Of a DNA stretch of 21,109 nt, positions 13,963-20,961 are shown in pieces (position 1 is the first letter of the stretch; each line of letters opens with the position of its first letter). Source of the stretch: JBQCHF01 sp051953655 (GTDB lineage Bacteria; Actinomycetota; Actinomycetes; Motilibacterales; Motilibacteraceae); the NCBI GenBank assembly GCA_051953655.1, contig JBQCIO010000303.1, positions 1 to 21,109 of the forward strand, in the 5' to 3' direction. Position numbers and translations under genes: made by a program. Below the pieces are notes generated by a model, which was given only the letters and a program-made list of their open reading frames with translations, was not told where the DNA came from and did no database searches.

Positions 13963-14760
13963 TCAGGCCCCCTGCTTCTCGTCGGTGCTGGACGTCTGCC
14001 GGACGGTGCGCTTCTCGACCCGCTTCTGCGCCACCTGCTCGGGCGTGAGCGGCAGCACCCGCTGGACGAAGATGCCGGGCAGGTGGATCTCGTCCGGGTC
14101 CAGCTCGCTGGGCTCGACCAGCTGCTCGACCTCGGCCACCGTGAGCCGGCCGGCCATGGCGCACAGCGGGTTGAAGTTGCGGGCGGACTCGTGGAAGACG
14201 AGGTTGCCGTGCCGGTCGCCCTTGGCCGCGCGCACGAGGCCGGCGTCGCAGGTGATCGCCTGCTCGAGGACGTACTCGCGCTCCGCGCCGTCGACGACGA
14301 AGGTGCGCACCTCCTTGGCGGGGGAGGCGAGGGCGACGCTGCCGTCGGGGGCGTAGCGCCAGGGCAGGCCGCCGTCGGCGACCTGGGTGCCCACTCCGGT
14401 GGCGGTGTAGAAGGCGGGGACGCCGATGCCGCCGGCCCGCAGCCGCTCGGCCAGCGTCCCCTGGGGGGTGAGCTCGACCTCGAGCTCCCCGGAGAGGAAC
14501 TGGCGCTCGAACTCCTTGTTCTCCCCGACGTAGGAGGAGGTCATCCGGGAGATCCGCTTGGCCTTGAGCAGCAGGCCGAGCCCCCACTCGTCGACGCCGC
14601 AGTTGTTCGACACCGCGCGCAGGTCGCCCACCCCGGCGTCGAGCAGCGCCTGGATGAGCACGCTCGGCACGCCGCACAGCCCGAAGCCGCCGACCGCCAG
14701 CGACGCGCCGTCGCCGATCCCGGCCACGGCCTCCGCGGCGCTCGCCACGACCTTGTCCAT
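13963..14760 (-). CDS. scoA: 3-oxoacid CoA-transferase, subunit A
   Basis: This 265-residue alpha subunit starts MDKVVASAAEAVAGIGDGASLAVGGFGLCGVP-type, with the GGFGLCGVP CoA-binding loop near residue 24, SNNCGVDEWGLG, KRISRMTSSYVGEN, and the GxGVPAFYTATGVGT segment, all standard for succinyl-CoA:3-ketoacid CoA-transferase A chains. It pairs with scoB directly downstream to form the active enzyme. The last 25 residues are basic and variable. ATG 14760 has GGAGG at 14765-14769, 4 bases away. A likely -10 box lies at 14853-14858, giving an approximately 85-base leader. PcaI-like 3-oxoadipate CoA-transferase is the main alternative. Confidence 0.9.
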   Translation of the reverse strand: MDKVVASAAEAVAGIGDGASLAVGGFGLCGVPSVLIQALLDAGVGDLRAVSNNCGVDEWGLGLLLKAKRISRMTSSYVGENKEFERQFLSGELEVELTPQGTLAERLRAGGIGVPAFYTATGVGTQVADGGLPWRYAPDGSVALASPAKEVRTFVVDGAEREYVLEQAITCDAGLVRAAKGDRHGNLVFHESARNFNPLCAMAGRLTVAEVEQLVEPSELDPDEIHLPGIFVQRVLPLTPEQVAQKRVEKRTVRQTSSTDEKQGA

Positions 14761-14852
14761 CCCGCCTCCGTCCCTGTCCGCGATGCCCGCCGGTGCGGGG
14801 CACCCGGGGCCGGGGCGCGCTGGATGGTGGCGCCCCGTCGCGCCCCGCACGC

Positions 14853-14858
14853 ACTGTA
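14853..14858 (-). promoter_or_regulatory. Candidate -10 box for scoAB
   Basis: On the - strand this reads TACAGT, a good match to the -10 consensus, in the 120-base gap between the LCP gene end and scoA. A partial -35 (TGACGA) lies about 19 bases upstream. It indicates that scoAB has its own promoter. Confidence 0.35.
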
Positions 14859-14866
14859 GGGCAGGG

Positions 14867-14890
14867 GTCAGGAGCAGTCGTCAGGAGCAG
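14867..14890. repeat. Short direct repeat across the LCP-gene stop
   Basis: GTCAGGAGCAG occurs at 14867-14877 and 14880-14890 (13-base period). The LCP stop codon (14881-14883, reverse) lies in the second copy. Confidence 0.8.
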
Positions 14891-16413
14891 ATGTCTTGGT
14901 TCGCGGTGCGCGAGGCGAGCGTGCTGCTGGGGGAGCCGGAGCCGGAGCCGGAGGGGGAGGCCGACGACGAGGGGGAGGACCCCTCGAACCGCGAGGCGTC
15001 CACGGTGGCCACCTGCTGGCTGGCGTCGCCGACGACCACCTGCAGCACGCTCGAGGTGCCGGTGACCTCCTCGGTCGCCCCGGGCAGGGCGGCCAGCAGC
15101 GTGCGTCCGCTCTCGTCGTAGACCGGGGAGCGGCGGACCACGGTGCCGGTCTGCGTGGTGCTCGAGCTGCTCACCGAGACCACCTGGAAGCCCTGCGCCC
15201 GCAGCTGGTCGGCCACGGTGGTGCCCACGCCGGGGGTGCCGGAGGCGTTGACCACGCTGACCCGGATGGCGGCCGGGCGCGTCTTCAGCGGCGGCTGCGC
15301 GCTCTCGGTGGGACTGCCGGTGGGGGAGGCGGCGTCCTGCGCGGCGGCCTGCGCGGCGGCGGCGGCCGGGGTGCCGGGGATCGGATTGTCCTCCCGGATG
15401 TCCGTCCACAGCTGGTCGGCGGCCGGCTCCTTCCAGACCACGGTGGCCTGCGGGTTGGCCGGGTCCGGGATCCACGGGACGGTCGTGAAGCTGATGTCCT
15501 TGCTCTGCAGCCCCTGCAGGCTCTGGGCGACCTTGCGCAGCTCGTTGAGGCTGGCCAGGCCGGGGTCGGTGGTGATCGACTTGGTGGCGGCGTCGAGGAA
15601 GGACAGCAGCCGGTCCGGGCGCAGCAGCACGCCGGCGCTCTGCACCCGCTGCACCATCGAGGACATCAGGGCCTGCTGCCGGTCGATCCGGCCCAGGTCG
15701 CTGCCGTCGCCGAGGGTGTAGCGGGCCCGGGCGTAGGCCAGCGCGGTCGTGCCGTCGACGTGCTGGCGGCCGGCGTCCAGGGTCAGCTTGGCCTTGGGGT
15801 CGTGCACCGCCTTGGGCACGCAGACGTCCACCCCGCCCAGCGCGTCGACCATGCGCGAGAAGCCCTCGAAGTCGACCACCACGTAGTGGTCGACGCGGAT
15901 CTGGGTGAGCTGCTCGACGGTGCGGATGGAGCAGGCGGGGCCGCCGCGGCTGTAGGCGTCGTTGAACCGGTTGCGGGTGGGCGGCAACGTCTTGCCGTTG
16001 TCGAGGTAGCACTCGGGGATGTCGACGACGGAGTCGCGCGGGATCGACACCAGGTCGGCGCGGGTGCGACCGGCGGACAGGTGGACCAGCACCACGGTGT
16101 CGCTGCGCGCGCCCTGGATGCCCGAGCCGTAGACCGAGTTGTCGCCGGCCCGGGTGTCCGAGCCCATGACCAGGATGTTCTCGGCCGGCTGGTCCTGCCC
16201 GGGGCTGGGGGCGGGGGCGGTGGGCCGGTCGGGCCCGAGCTGGCGGATGACGTCCTTGGCGGTGATGTTGCCCTGGAGCCGGTGCCAGACGACGGCGGCG
16301 CCGGCGCCGGCCACGACCACCACCAGCGCCATCGCGATGCCGAGGGCGACGAGCACGCGCCGCCCGCGGTGCGGAGCGGCGGCGTGGCGCACGCTCCGCT
16401 GGCTGCCTGACAC
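14881..16413 (-). CDS. LytR-CpsA-Psr (LCP) family glycopolymer ligase
   Basis: This 510-residue protein has a short basic cytoplasmic tail, one membrane helix (about 20-43) and an extracellular LCP domain (about 78-255): NILVMGSDTRAG (79-90), ARSDTVVLVHLS (102-113), VSIPRDSVVDIP (122-133), NRFNDAYSRGGP (148-159), VDHYVVVDFEGF (174-185), and YARARYTLGDGSDLGRIDRQQ (227-247). The Asp and Arg residues in these blocks bind the pyrophosphate lipid carrier in the family. A LytR C-terminal domain (about 382-465, IRVSVVNASGTPGVG) and a Ser/Gly/Pro tail follow. LCP enzymes move polymers from undecaprenyl or decaprenyl pyrophosphate to peptidoglycan, so this is a candidate for anchoring the local polysaccharide. 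GTG 16413 has AGAGGA at 16419-16424. It corresponds in position to the mycobacterial Rv3267-type gene beside TIGR03089. Confidence 0.92.
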   Translation of the reverse strand: MSGSQRSVRHAAAPHRGRRVLVALGIAMALVVVVAGAGAAVVWHRLQGNITAKDVIRQLGPDRPTAPAPSPGQDQPAENILVMGSDTRAGDNSVYGSGIQGARSDTVVLVHLSAGRTRADLVSIPRDSVVDIPECYLDNGKTLPPTRNRFNDAYSRGGPACSIRTVEQLTQIRVDHYVVVDFEGFSRMVDALGGVDVCVPKAVHDPKAKLTLDAGRQHVDGTTALAYARARYTLGDGSDLGRIDRQQALMSSMVQRVQSAGVLLRPDRLLSFLDAATKSITTDPGLASLNELRKVAQSLQGLQSKDISFTTVPWIPDPANPQATVVWKEPAADQLWTDIREDNPIPGTPAAAAAQAAAQDAASPTGSPTESAQPPLKTRPAAIRVSVVNASGTPGVGTTVADQLRAQGFQVVSVSSSSTTQTGTVVRRSPVYDESGRTLLAALPGATEEVTGTSSVLQVVVGDASQQVATVDASRFEGSSPSSSASPSGSGSGSPSSTLASRTANQDICS

Positions 16414-16738
16414 GCTGGTCCTCTTCCCCTCGCCGCACGCTGGAATGTCGCTCGGGCAGGTCCGGTCCCGGGTCCCGCGGGTCGTCGGCCCCGGACGACG
16501 GCCTCGGCGACCGCCCCACGACTGCCCCGCGACTGCCCCAGGACGGCCCGGACCGGCACCGGCTCGACGCCCTCGTCGACCTGCCCACCGGGAGCCGCCG
16601 GCCCAGGCCGCCCCCCACGACCTGCTCGTGCCGCTGCGCTGGACGTCGACGCGGTTCCGGACGGCCCCGTACGACGACGTCTGAGTATGCCCGCCGGTTC
16701 CCTCCGTACGGTCACCCGTCCCTTCGCGGCCCGGGCCG
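16414..16738. other. 325-base gap between the LCP and TIGR03089 genes
   Basis: No convincing gene is seen. Open frames cross the gap but their composition (Arg/Pro/Gly-rich) is that of shadow frames. It holds the LCP ribosome site, three 11-base tandem repeats (16508-16540), a weak - strand -10-like CATACT at 16684-16689, and a palindrome at the TIGR03089 stop. If the promoter is the CATACT, the LCP mRNA has a leader of about 260 bases. Confidence 0.5.
16508..16540. repeat. Three 11-bp tandem repeats upstream of the LCP gene
   Basis: CGACCGCCCCA, CGACTGCCCCG and CGACTGCCCCA follow each other without gaps at 16508, 16519 and 16530, about 100 bases before the LCP start. The 11-base period is one helical turn, so direct-repeat protein binding on one DNA face is possible; slippage is the simple alternative. 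Confidence 0.7.
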
Positions 16739-16739
16739 C
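16726..16739 (-). terminator. 14-base palindrome at the end of the TIGR03089 gene
   Basis: GCGGCCCGGGCCGC is a perfect palindrome that touches the stop codon (16739-16741). As RNA it would form only a 5-bp stem with a 4-base loop; it is a weak terminator candidate and could be chance in this GC content. Confidence 0.3.
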
Positions 16740-17578
16740 TAGGCCGGAGGGGCGGCGGCGTCCGGGCCGGCGTCGGGCCCGACGAGCCCGTCGAGCCCGA
16801 CGAGCGAGGTGACCCGTTCCTGCGCCGCCACCGACGCCAGCCGCTCGCCGGCCAGGTGACGGACCAGCACGACGCCCGCGCCCGCCGCGAGCGGGCGCAG
16901 CAGCGCGGTCTCGAGCTGCTCCAGGCCGGTGGCTGGACCCAGGGCCAGCCCGCTGAGCACCCGGTCGTCCCGGCCCGGGCCGTCGGCGGTGACGCCGGCG
17001 AGACGCTCGTGGAGCTCCCCGCGGGCGAGCTCGCGCCCGCCGGCCCGCAGCGCGGCGGAGCCCGGCGGCGGGACCGGGCCGGACCACCGGTCGCCGTGGG
17101 AGGGCACCTCGCGGGCGAAGTCGAGGGCGCCGGCCGGCAGCGGCAGCGGCGGCGGGGCTCCCAGCGGGAGGGTCGAGACCAGCACGACGTCGCCGGCGGC
17201 CGCCACCGCCGCGTCGTCGGGCAGCCGCCCGTCCACCGCGCGGTCGTGCGGCACGACGAGGACGTCCACCGGCCCGTCGCCCGTGCCTTCCGCCCCGGTG
17301 GCCAGCACCACCTCGGCACCGGCCGTCCAGGCGGCCAGCAGCCAGACCGGGCCGAGCCAGTGCGGGGGCAGGTCCAGCGCCACCGTGCTGCCCGGCCCGA
17401 CGCCGAGGTCGTCGACGAGCAGGTTGGCGGTCTTGGCGACCCAGTTGGCCAGGGTGGCCACGGACAGCTCCACCCGCTCGCCGGTGGCACCGTCGTAGAA
17501 GGTGACGGCCGGCCGGGCCGGGTCGGCGGCGAGGGCCTCGCCGAGGACGTCGAGGGGCAGCGCGCGGGGATCGCTCAC
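16739..17578 (-). CDS. TIGR03089 family protein (truncated AMP-binding-like)
   Basis: This 279-residue protein resembles the N-terminal part of adenylate-forming enzymes: RPAVTFYDGATGERVELSVATLANWVAKTANLL (about 22-54) and GPGSTVALDLPPHWLGPVWLLAAWTAGAEVVL (60-91). It lacks the Ser/Thr/Gly-rich P-loop (A3) and the C-terminal catalytic domain, as expected for the TIGR03089 actinobacterial family, whose function is not known. Members often lie beside LCP genes (Rv3267/Rv3268 in M. tuberculosis), as here. The GTG at 17578 follows a TACCCT -10 box by 8 bases without a Shine-Dalgarno site. It is divergent from the membrane-protein gene. Its C-terminus is Ala/Pro/Gly/Asp-rich. The family call is from the pattern and context; no activity should be assumed. 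Confidence 0.82.
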   Translation of the reverse strand: MSDPRALPLDVLGEALAADPARPAVTFYDGATGERVELSVATLANWVAKTANLLVDDLGVGPGSTVALDLPPHWLGPVWLLAAWTAGAEVVLATGAEGTGDGPVDVLVVPHDRAVDGRLPDDAAVAAAGDVVLVSTLPLGAPPPLPLPAGALDFAREVPSHGDRWSGPVPPPGSAALRAGGRELARGELHERLAGVTADGPGRDDRVLSGLALGPATGLEQLETALLRPLAAGAGVVLVRHLAGERLASVAAQERVTSLVGLDGLVGPDAGPDAAAPPA

Positions 17579-17586
17579 AGGTCCCG

Positions 17587-17592
17587 AGGGTA
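17587..17592 (-). promoter_or_regulatory. -10 box close to the TIGR03089 start
   Basis: On the - strand TACCCT lies 8 bases before GTG 17578, near the leaderless spacing. It faces away from the + strand -10 box at 17647 in the same 81-base divergent gap. Confidence 0.4.
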
Positions 17593-17646
17593 GGCGCGGC
17601 GGTCCGGACGGCGCTCCGGTGCCCGGGCGCAGCGTCGCCGCCCGGA

Positions 17647-17652
17647 TACGCT
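17647..17652 (+). promoter_or_regulatory. -10 box placing transcription start on the membrane-protein GTG
   Basis: TACGCT ends 7 bases before GTG 17660, the same geometry as at 10908 and 19848. It favours 17660 over the downstream ATG at 17723 as the start. Confidence 0.5.
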
Positions 17653-17659
17653 CCGCCGC

Positions 17660-19813
17660 GTGCCAGCTCCGGACCGCGCCGGCCGGCGCCCTGCCCTCGG
17701 CAGGACGAGCTGGGTCACCGGGATGACCGTGCTGCAGGTGGCGAGCACCGCGCCGGCCGTGGCCGTCGCCGCCTGGATCGCGCTGGCCTGGCCGCTGGCC
17801 GCGCTGGGCTGGGCCCGGCCGCTGCCCGCCGCGCTGCTGGCGGTGCCCGCGCTCGGGGCGGCCGTGGCCGTCGGCCGGCTGGTGCGGCGGGTCGACGTCG
17901 ACGTCGTGGACCCCGAGGCTGGTGTGGGGCGCGAAGCCCCCCGCTGGGCGGTGCCCGCCACCCTGGCCGTCGCCGCGGCGTGGGGGGTCCTCGCCGCCGT
18001 CCTGCATGCCCAGCAGGTGGTGCTGCGCCGCGACCCGGGGAGCTACGCGCTCATCGGCCGCTGGCTGGCCCGCACCGGCGGGCTGCGGGTGCCCGACGCG
18101 CTCGCCGCCGTCGGGGGGCCGGCACCGGACGTCACCGCGGCGAGCCCCGCCTTCTACGCCGACGGGCGCGGCGGGCTGGTGCCGCAGTTCCTCGTCGGCC
18201 AGCACCTCGTGGACGCCGCCGGCAGCTGGGTCGGCGGCTGGACCGGGCTGCTGGTCGCCCCCGCCGTCGTGGGTGCGCTCGCGCTGGTGGCCGCCGGCGG
18301 GCTGGCCGGCCGCCTGCTCGGGCCGGCCTGGGCGCCGTGGGCGGCGGGCCTGACCGGGCTGGTCGCCCCGGTGGCGCACGTCATGCGCGCCACCTACTCC
18401 GAGCCGCTCGCGATGCTGCTCCTGCTCGCCGGCCTCTGCCTGGTGCTGGACGCCCGGGACGTCGCCGGCTCGGGCACGGCGGGCTCGGTGGACGCCCGGT
18501 GGCTGGCGCTGGCCGGCGGCGGGCTGGTGGGCCTGGGTGCCCTGGTGCGCATCGACGTGCTGCGCGAGGCGGTGCTGCTGGTGCTGGTCGTCGGCTGGCT
18601 GGCCTGGCGGGGGGAGCGGGTCTGGTGGCCGCTCGCCGGCGGGCTCGCCCTGGGGCTGGGCTGGTCGCTGCCGGCCGACGTCCTCACCAGCCGGCCCTAC
18701 CTCGCCGACAACGCCGGCTCGTTGGTGCCGCTGCTCGTGGGCGCCGCGGGGGTCGTCGTCGTGGTCGCCGTGGCCGTGCCGGTGCTCCGGCGGCTGGTGC
18801 CCGCCCGGCCGCGGGGTGCCGCCGCCGAGGAGGTCCCCGCCGCCCGGCGGGCCTGGCGGCGGTTCGCGCCGCAGGCCGGCGCGGCCCTCACCGCCGCGGT
18901 GCTGCTGACGCTGGCCGTGCGCCCCTGGTGGCAGACGGTGCGGCAGGGGGCGACGGACCCGGGCGGGCGGGCGCTGGCCGAGGCGGTGGGCGGGCTGCAG
19001 AAGGCGCAGGGCCTCCCGGTGGACCCGACGCGCACCTATGCCGAGCACGCCGTCCAGTGGCTGTCCTGGTGGGTCGGCTGGGGCGGGCTCGTGCTCGCCG
19101 GGGCCGGCGCGGTCGGGCTGGTGCGCGCGGTGCTGGCCGGCCGCGCCCCGCGCTGGGTGCCCGTGCTGGTGCCGCTGCTCGGCTCCACCGTCCTGTCGGT
19201 CTACCGGCCGGCCATCACCCCGGACCACCCGTGGGCCGACCGCCGGTTCGTGCCGCTGGTGCTGCCCGGCCTGGTGCTGCTGGCGCTCACCGCGGTCCGC
19301 TGGGGGCTGGCCCGGACGGGGTCCGGCGCCCGGCTGGTGCGGGGGATCACCTGGGTGCTCGCCGCGGCGGCGCTGGCCGGCACCCTGGTCGGCGCGGTGC
19401 CGCTGCTGCCCTCGCGCACCGAGCAGGGCGAGCTCGCCGCGGTGCGCCAGGCGTGCGCGGCCCTGGACCCCGACGAGGTCGTGCTGCTGGTCGACCTCCG
19501 GGCCCAGCGGGAGTGGCCCGCGCCGCTGCGCACCGAGTGCGGGGTGCCGGCCGTCTCCGTGGTGGACCCGACCCCGCAGCGGGTGCGCTCCGTGGCCGAC
19601 CGCGCCCGCGCGCAGGGCCGGCGCCCGGTGCTGGCCGCCGCCGAGCCGGCCGCCGCGGCGGCCACCCTGCGGGCGCTGGGCGGGGAGGACCCCCGCCGGG
19701 TCGTCGACCTCACCAGCTCCGAGGACCGGCGGCTGCTCACCCGCCCGGCGCGCAGCGCCGGCTACCTCGCCGTCGTCCTCTGGCTGGCCCGAGCCGCGCC
19801 CTCCACGCCCTAG
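17660..19813 (+). CDS. Multi-pass membrane protein, GT-C glycosyltransferase-like
   Basis: This 717-residue protein has roughly twelve membrane helices. After two N-terminal helices and a short linker, the first outer loop carries RRDPGSYALIGRWLARTG (123-140); an acidic residue here (Asp125) is the catalytic-type position of GT-C enzymes such as the Pmt/ArnT/GT39 and GT87 groups. HVMRATYSEPLAMLLLLAGL (240-259) is also typical. The C-terminal 150 residues form a soluble alpha/beta region (AACALDPDEVVLLVDL-like strands, WLDL absent). GT-C proteins use polyprenyl-phosphate sugars to glycosylate lipids or polymers outside the membrane. The next gene makes a sugar nucleotide, probably GDP-mannose, which fits. 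It stands where mycobacteria have rmlD-wbbL. No specific family member is recognised, so the substrate is open; an inactive or structural role cannot be excluded. Confidence 0.65.
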   Translation: MPAPDRAGRRPALGRTSWVTGMTVLQVASTAPAVAVAAWIALAWPLAALGWARPLPAALLAVPALGAAVAVGRLVRRVDVDVVDPEAGVGREAPRWAVPATLAVAAAWGVLAAVLHAQQVVLRRDPGSYALIGRWLARTGGLRVPDALAAVGGPAPDVTAASPAFYADGRGGLVPQFLVGQHLVDAAGSWVGGWTGLLVAPAVVGALALVAAGGLAGRLLGPAWAPWAAGLTGLVAPVAHVMRATYSEPLAMLLLLAGLCLVLDARDVAGSGTAGSVDARWLALAGGGLVGLGALVRIDVLREAVLLVLVVGWLAWRGERVWWPLAGGLALGLGWSLPADVLTSRPYLADNAGSLVPLLVGAAGVVVVVAVAVPVLRRLVPARPRGAAAEEVPAARRAWRRFAPQAGAALTAAVLLTLAVRPWWQTVRQGATDPGGRALAEAVGGLQKAQGLPVDPTRTYAEHAVQWLSWWVGWGGLVLAGAGAVGLVRAVLAGRAPRWVPVLVPLLGSTVLSVYRPAITPDHPWADRRFVPLVLPGLVLLALTAVRWGLARTGSGARLVRGITWVLAAAALAGTLVGAVPLLPSRTEQGELAAVRQACAALDPDEVVLLVDLRAQREWPAPLRTECGVPAVSVVDPTPQRVRSVADRARAQGRRPVLAAAEPAAAAATLRALGGEDPRRVVDLTSSEDRRLLTRPARSAGYLAVVLWLARAAPSTP

Positions 19814-19834
19814 GGCAGGTCGGGGTGGCACCAA

Positions 19835-19840
19835 TAGGCT
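19835..19840 (+). promoter_or_regulatory. -10 box placing transcription start on the guanylyltransferase GTG
   Basis: TAGGCT ends 7 bases before GTG 19848, within the 34-base gap after the membrane-protein stop. It suggests this gene can be transcribed on its own as a leaderless mRNA. Confidence 0.5.
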
Positions 19841-19847
19841 CCCCAGG

Positions 19848-20921
19848 GTGACCGAAGCCATCGTCCTCGTCGGGGGCCAGGGCACGCGCCTGCGCCCGCT
19901 CACCGCGCGCACCGCCAAGCCGCTGCTGCCGGTCGGCGGCGTCCCGTTCCTGGCCCACCAGCTGGCCAGGCTGCGCGACGCCGGCATCACCCACGTCGTG
20001 CTGGCCACCTCCTACCGGGCCGAGACGTTCGCCGAGGCCTTCGGCGACGGCGCGGGGCTCGGCCTGGAGCTGGAGTACGTGCACGAGGACGTGCCGCTCG
20101 GCACCGGAGGCGCGCTGCGCAACGCCGGACCCGCGCTGCGCGGCGGCCCCGACGAGCCGGTGGTCGTGCTCAACGGCGACATCCTCAGCGGGCACGCGCT
20201 GGCCGGCCAGGTGGCCCGGCACGTGGAGGCCGGCGCGGACGCCACCTTGCACCTGGTGCGCGTGCCCGACGCCCGTGCCTTCGGCTGCGTGCCCACCGAC
20301 GACGCCGGCCGGGTCACGGCGTTCCTGGAGAAGATGCCCGAGCCGGTCACCGACCAGGTCAACGCCGGCTGCTACGTCTTCCGCCGCGCGGTGCTGGACG
20401 ACGTGCCGGCCGGGCGGCCGGTGTCGGTGGAGCGCGAGACGTTCCCGGGCCTGCTGGCCGCCGGCCGGCTGGTGCTCGGCGTCGTCGACCAGGCCTACTG
20501 GCTGGACCTCGGCACCCCGGCCGCCTACGTCCAGGGCTGCGTCGACGTCGTGCGCGGGGTCGTCCCGTCCTCCGCGCTGCCCGGCGAGCCGGGGGAGCGG
20601 CTGCTGCTCGACGGCGCGCACGTCGACCCGGACGCCAAGGTCGTCGGCGGCAGCACGGTGGGCCGCGGCGCCCGGGTGGCCGCCGGCGCCGAGGTCGACG
20701 GCTCGGTGCTGCTCGACGGTGCGGTGGTGCAGGCCGGTGCGGTGGTCCGCGGCAGCGTCGTCGGCGCCGGTGCCGAGGTCGGCGCCGGCTGCGTGCTCGA
20801 GGCCGCCGTCGTCGGCGACGGCGCGCGCGTGGGCCCCCGCAACGAGCTGCTCGCCGGCGTCCGCATCGGGTGCGACGCCGTCCTGACCGAGGCGGCGGTG
20901 CGGTTCAGCACGGACGCGTGA
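19848..20921 (+). CDS. Mannose-1-phosphate guanylyltransferase-like nucleotidyltransferase
   Basis: This 357-residue protein has the sugar-1-phosphate nucleotidyltransferase signature VLVGGQGTRLRPLTARTAKPLLPVGG (6-31), the metal-binding NGD (109-111, Asp111), GTGGALRNA (85-93), the EKM segment at 161-163 where EKP is usual, NAGCYVF (172-178) and WLDLGTP (218-224). A C-terminal left-handed beta-helix follows (about 255-345). The layout matches actinobacterial GDP-mannose pyrophosphorylases such as Rv3264c, which make GDP-mannose from mannose-1-phosphate and GTP; glucose-1-phosphate thymidylyl- or adenylyltransferase-like use is the alternative, as nucleotide choice is not readable by eye. It is downstream of the GT-C-like gene and could supply precursors for its lipid-linked donor. 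GTG 19848 has a leaderless-type promoter and no Shine-Dalgarno site. Confidence 0.85.
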   Translation: MTEAIVLVGGQGTRLRPLTARTAKPLLPVGGVPFLAHQLARLRDAGITHVVLATSYRAETFAEAFGDGAGLGLELEYVHEDVPLGTGGALRNAGPALRGGPDEPVVVLNGDILSGHALAGQVARHVEAGADATLHLVRVPDARAFGCVPTDDAGRVTAFLEKMPEPVTDQVNAGCYVFRRAVLDDVPAGRPVSVERETFPGLLAAGRLVLGVVDQAYWLDLGTPAAYVQGCVDVVRGVVPSSALPGEPGERLLLDGAHVDPDAKVVGGSTVGRGARVAAGAEVDGSVLLDGAVVQAGAVVRGSVVGAGAEVGAGCVLEAAVVGDGARVGPRNELLAGVRIGCDAVLTEAAVRFSTDA

Positions 20922-20929
20922 GGGGCGGG

Positions 20930-20961
20930 CGGACCGCGGTCCGTAGACCTCGGTCCGAGGT
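20930..20961 (+). terminator. Two adjacent hairpins after the guanylyltransferase gene
   Basis: A perfect 14-base palindrome CGGACCGCGGTCCG (20930-20943) is followed by ACCTCG-GTC-CGAGGT (20947-20961), a 6-bp stem with 3-base loop. They begin 9 bases after the stop. No T-tract. Confidence 0.45.

Noticed and set aside
16139..16684. Forward open frame of 181 codons before the TIGR03089 gene
   Set aside because: It runs antisense to the LCP gene for half its length, has no ribosome site or domain, and its composition is shadow-like.
16684..16689. CATACT on the - strand as a firm LCP promoter
   Set aside because: Only four of six consensus bases match and the -35 region is poor; noted in the gap description, not called.
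17723..17725. ATG 17723 as start of the GT-C-like membrane protein
   Set aside because: GTG 17660 has the exact leaderless promoter spacing shared with two other genes, so the longer form is preferred.
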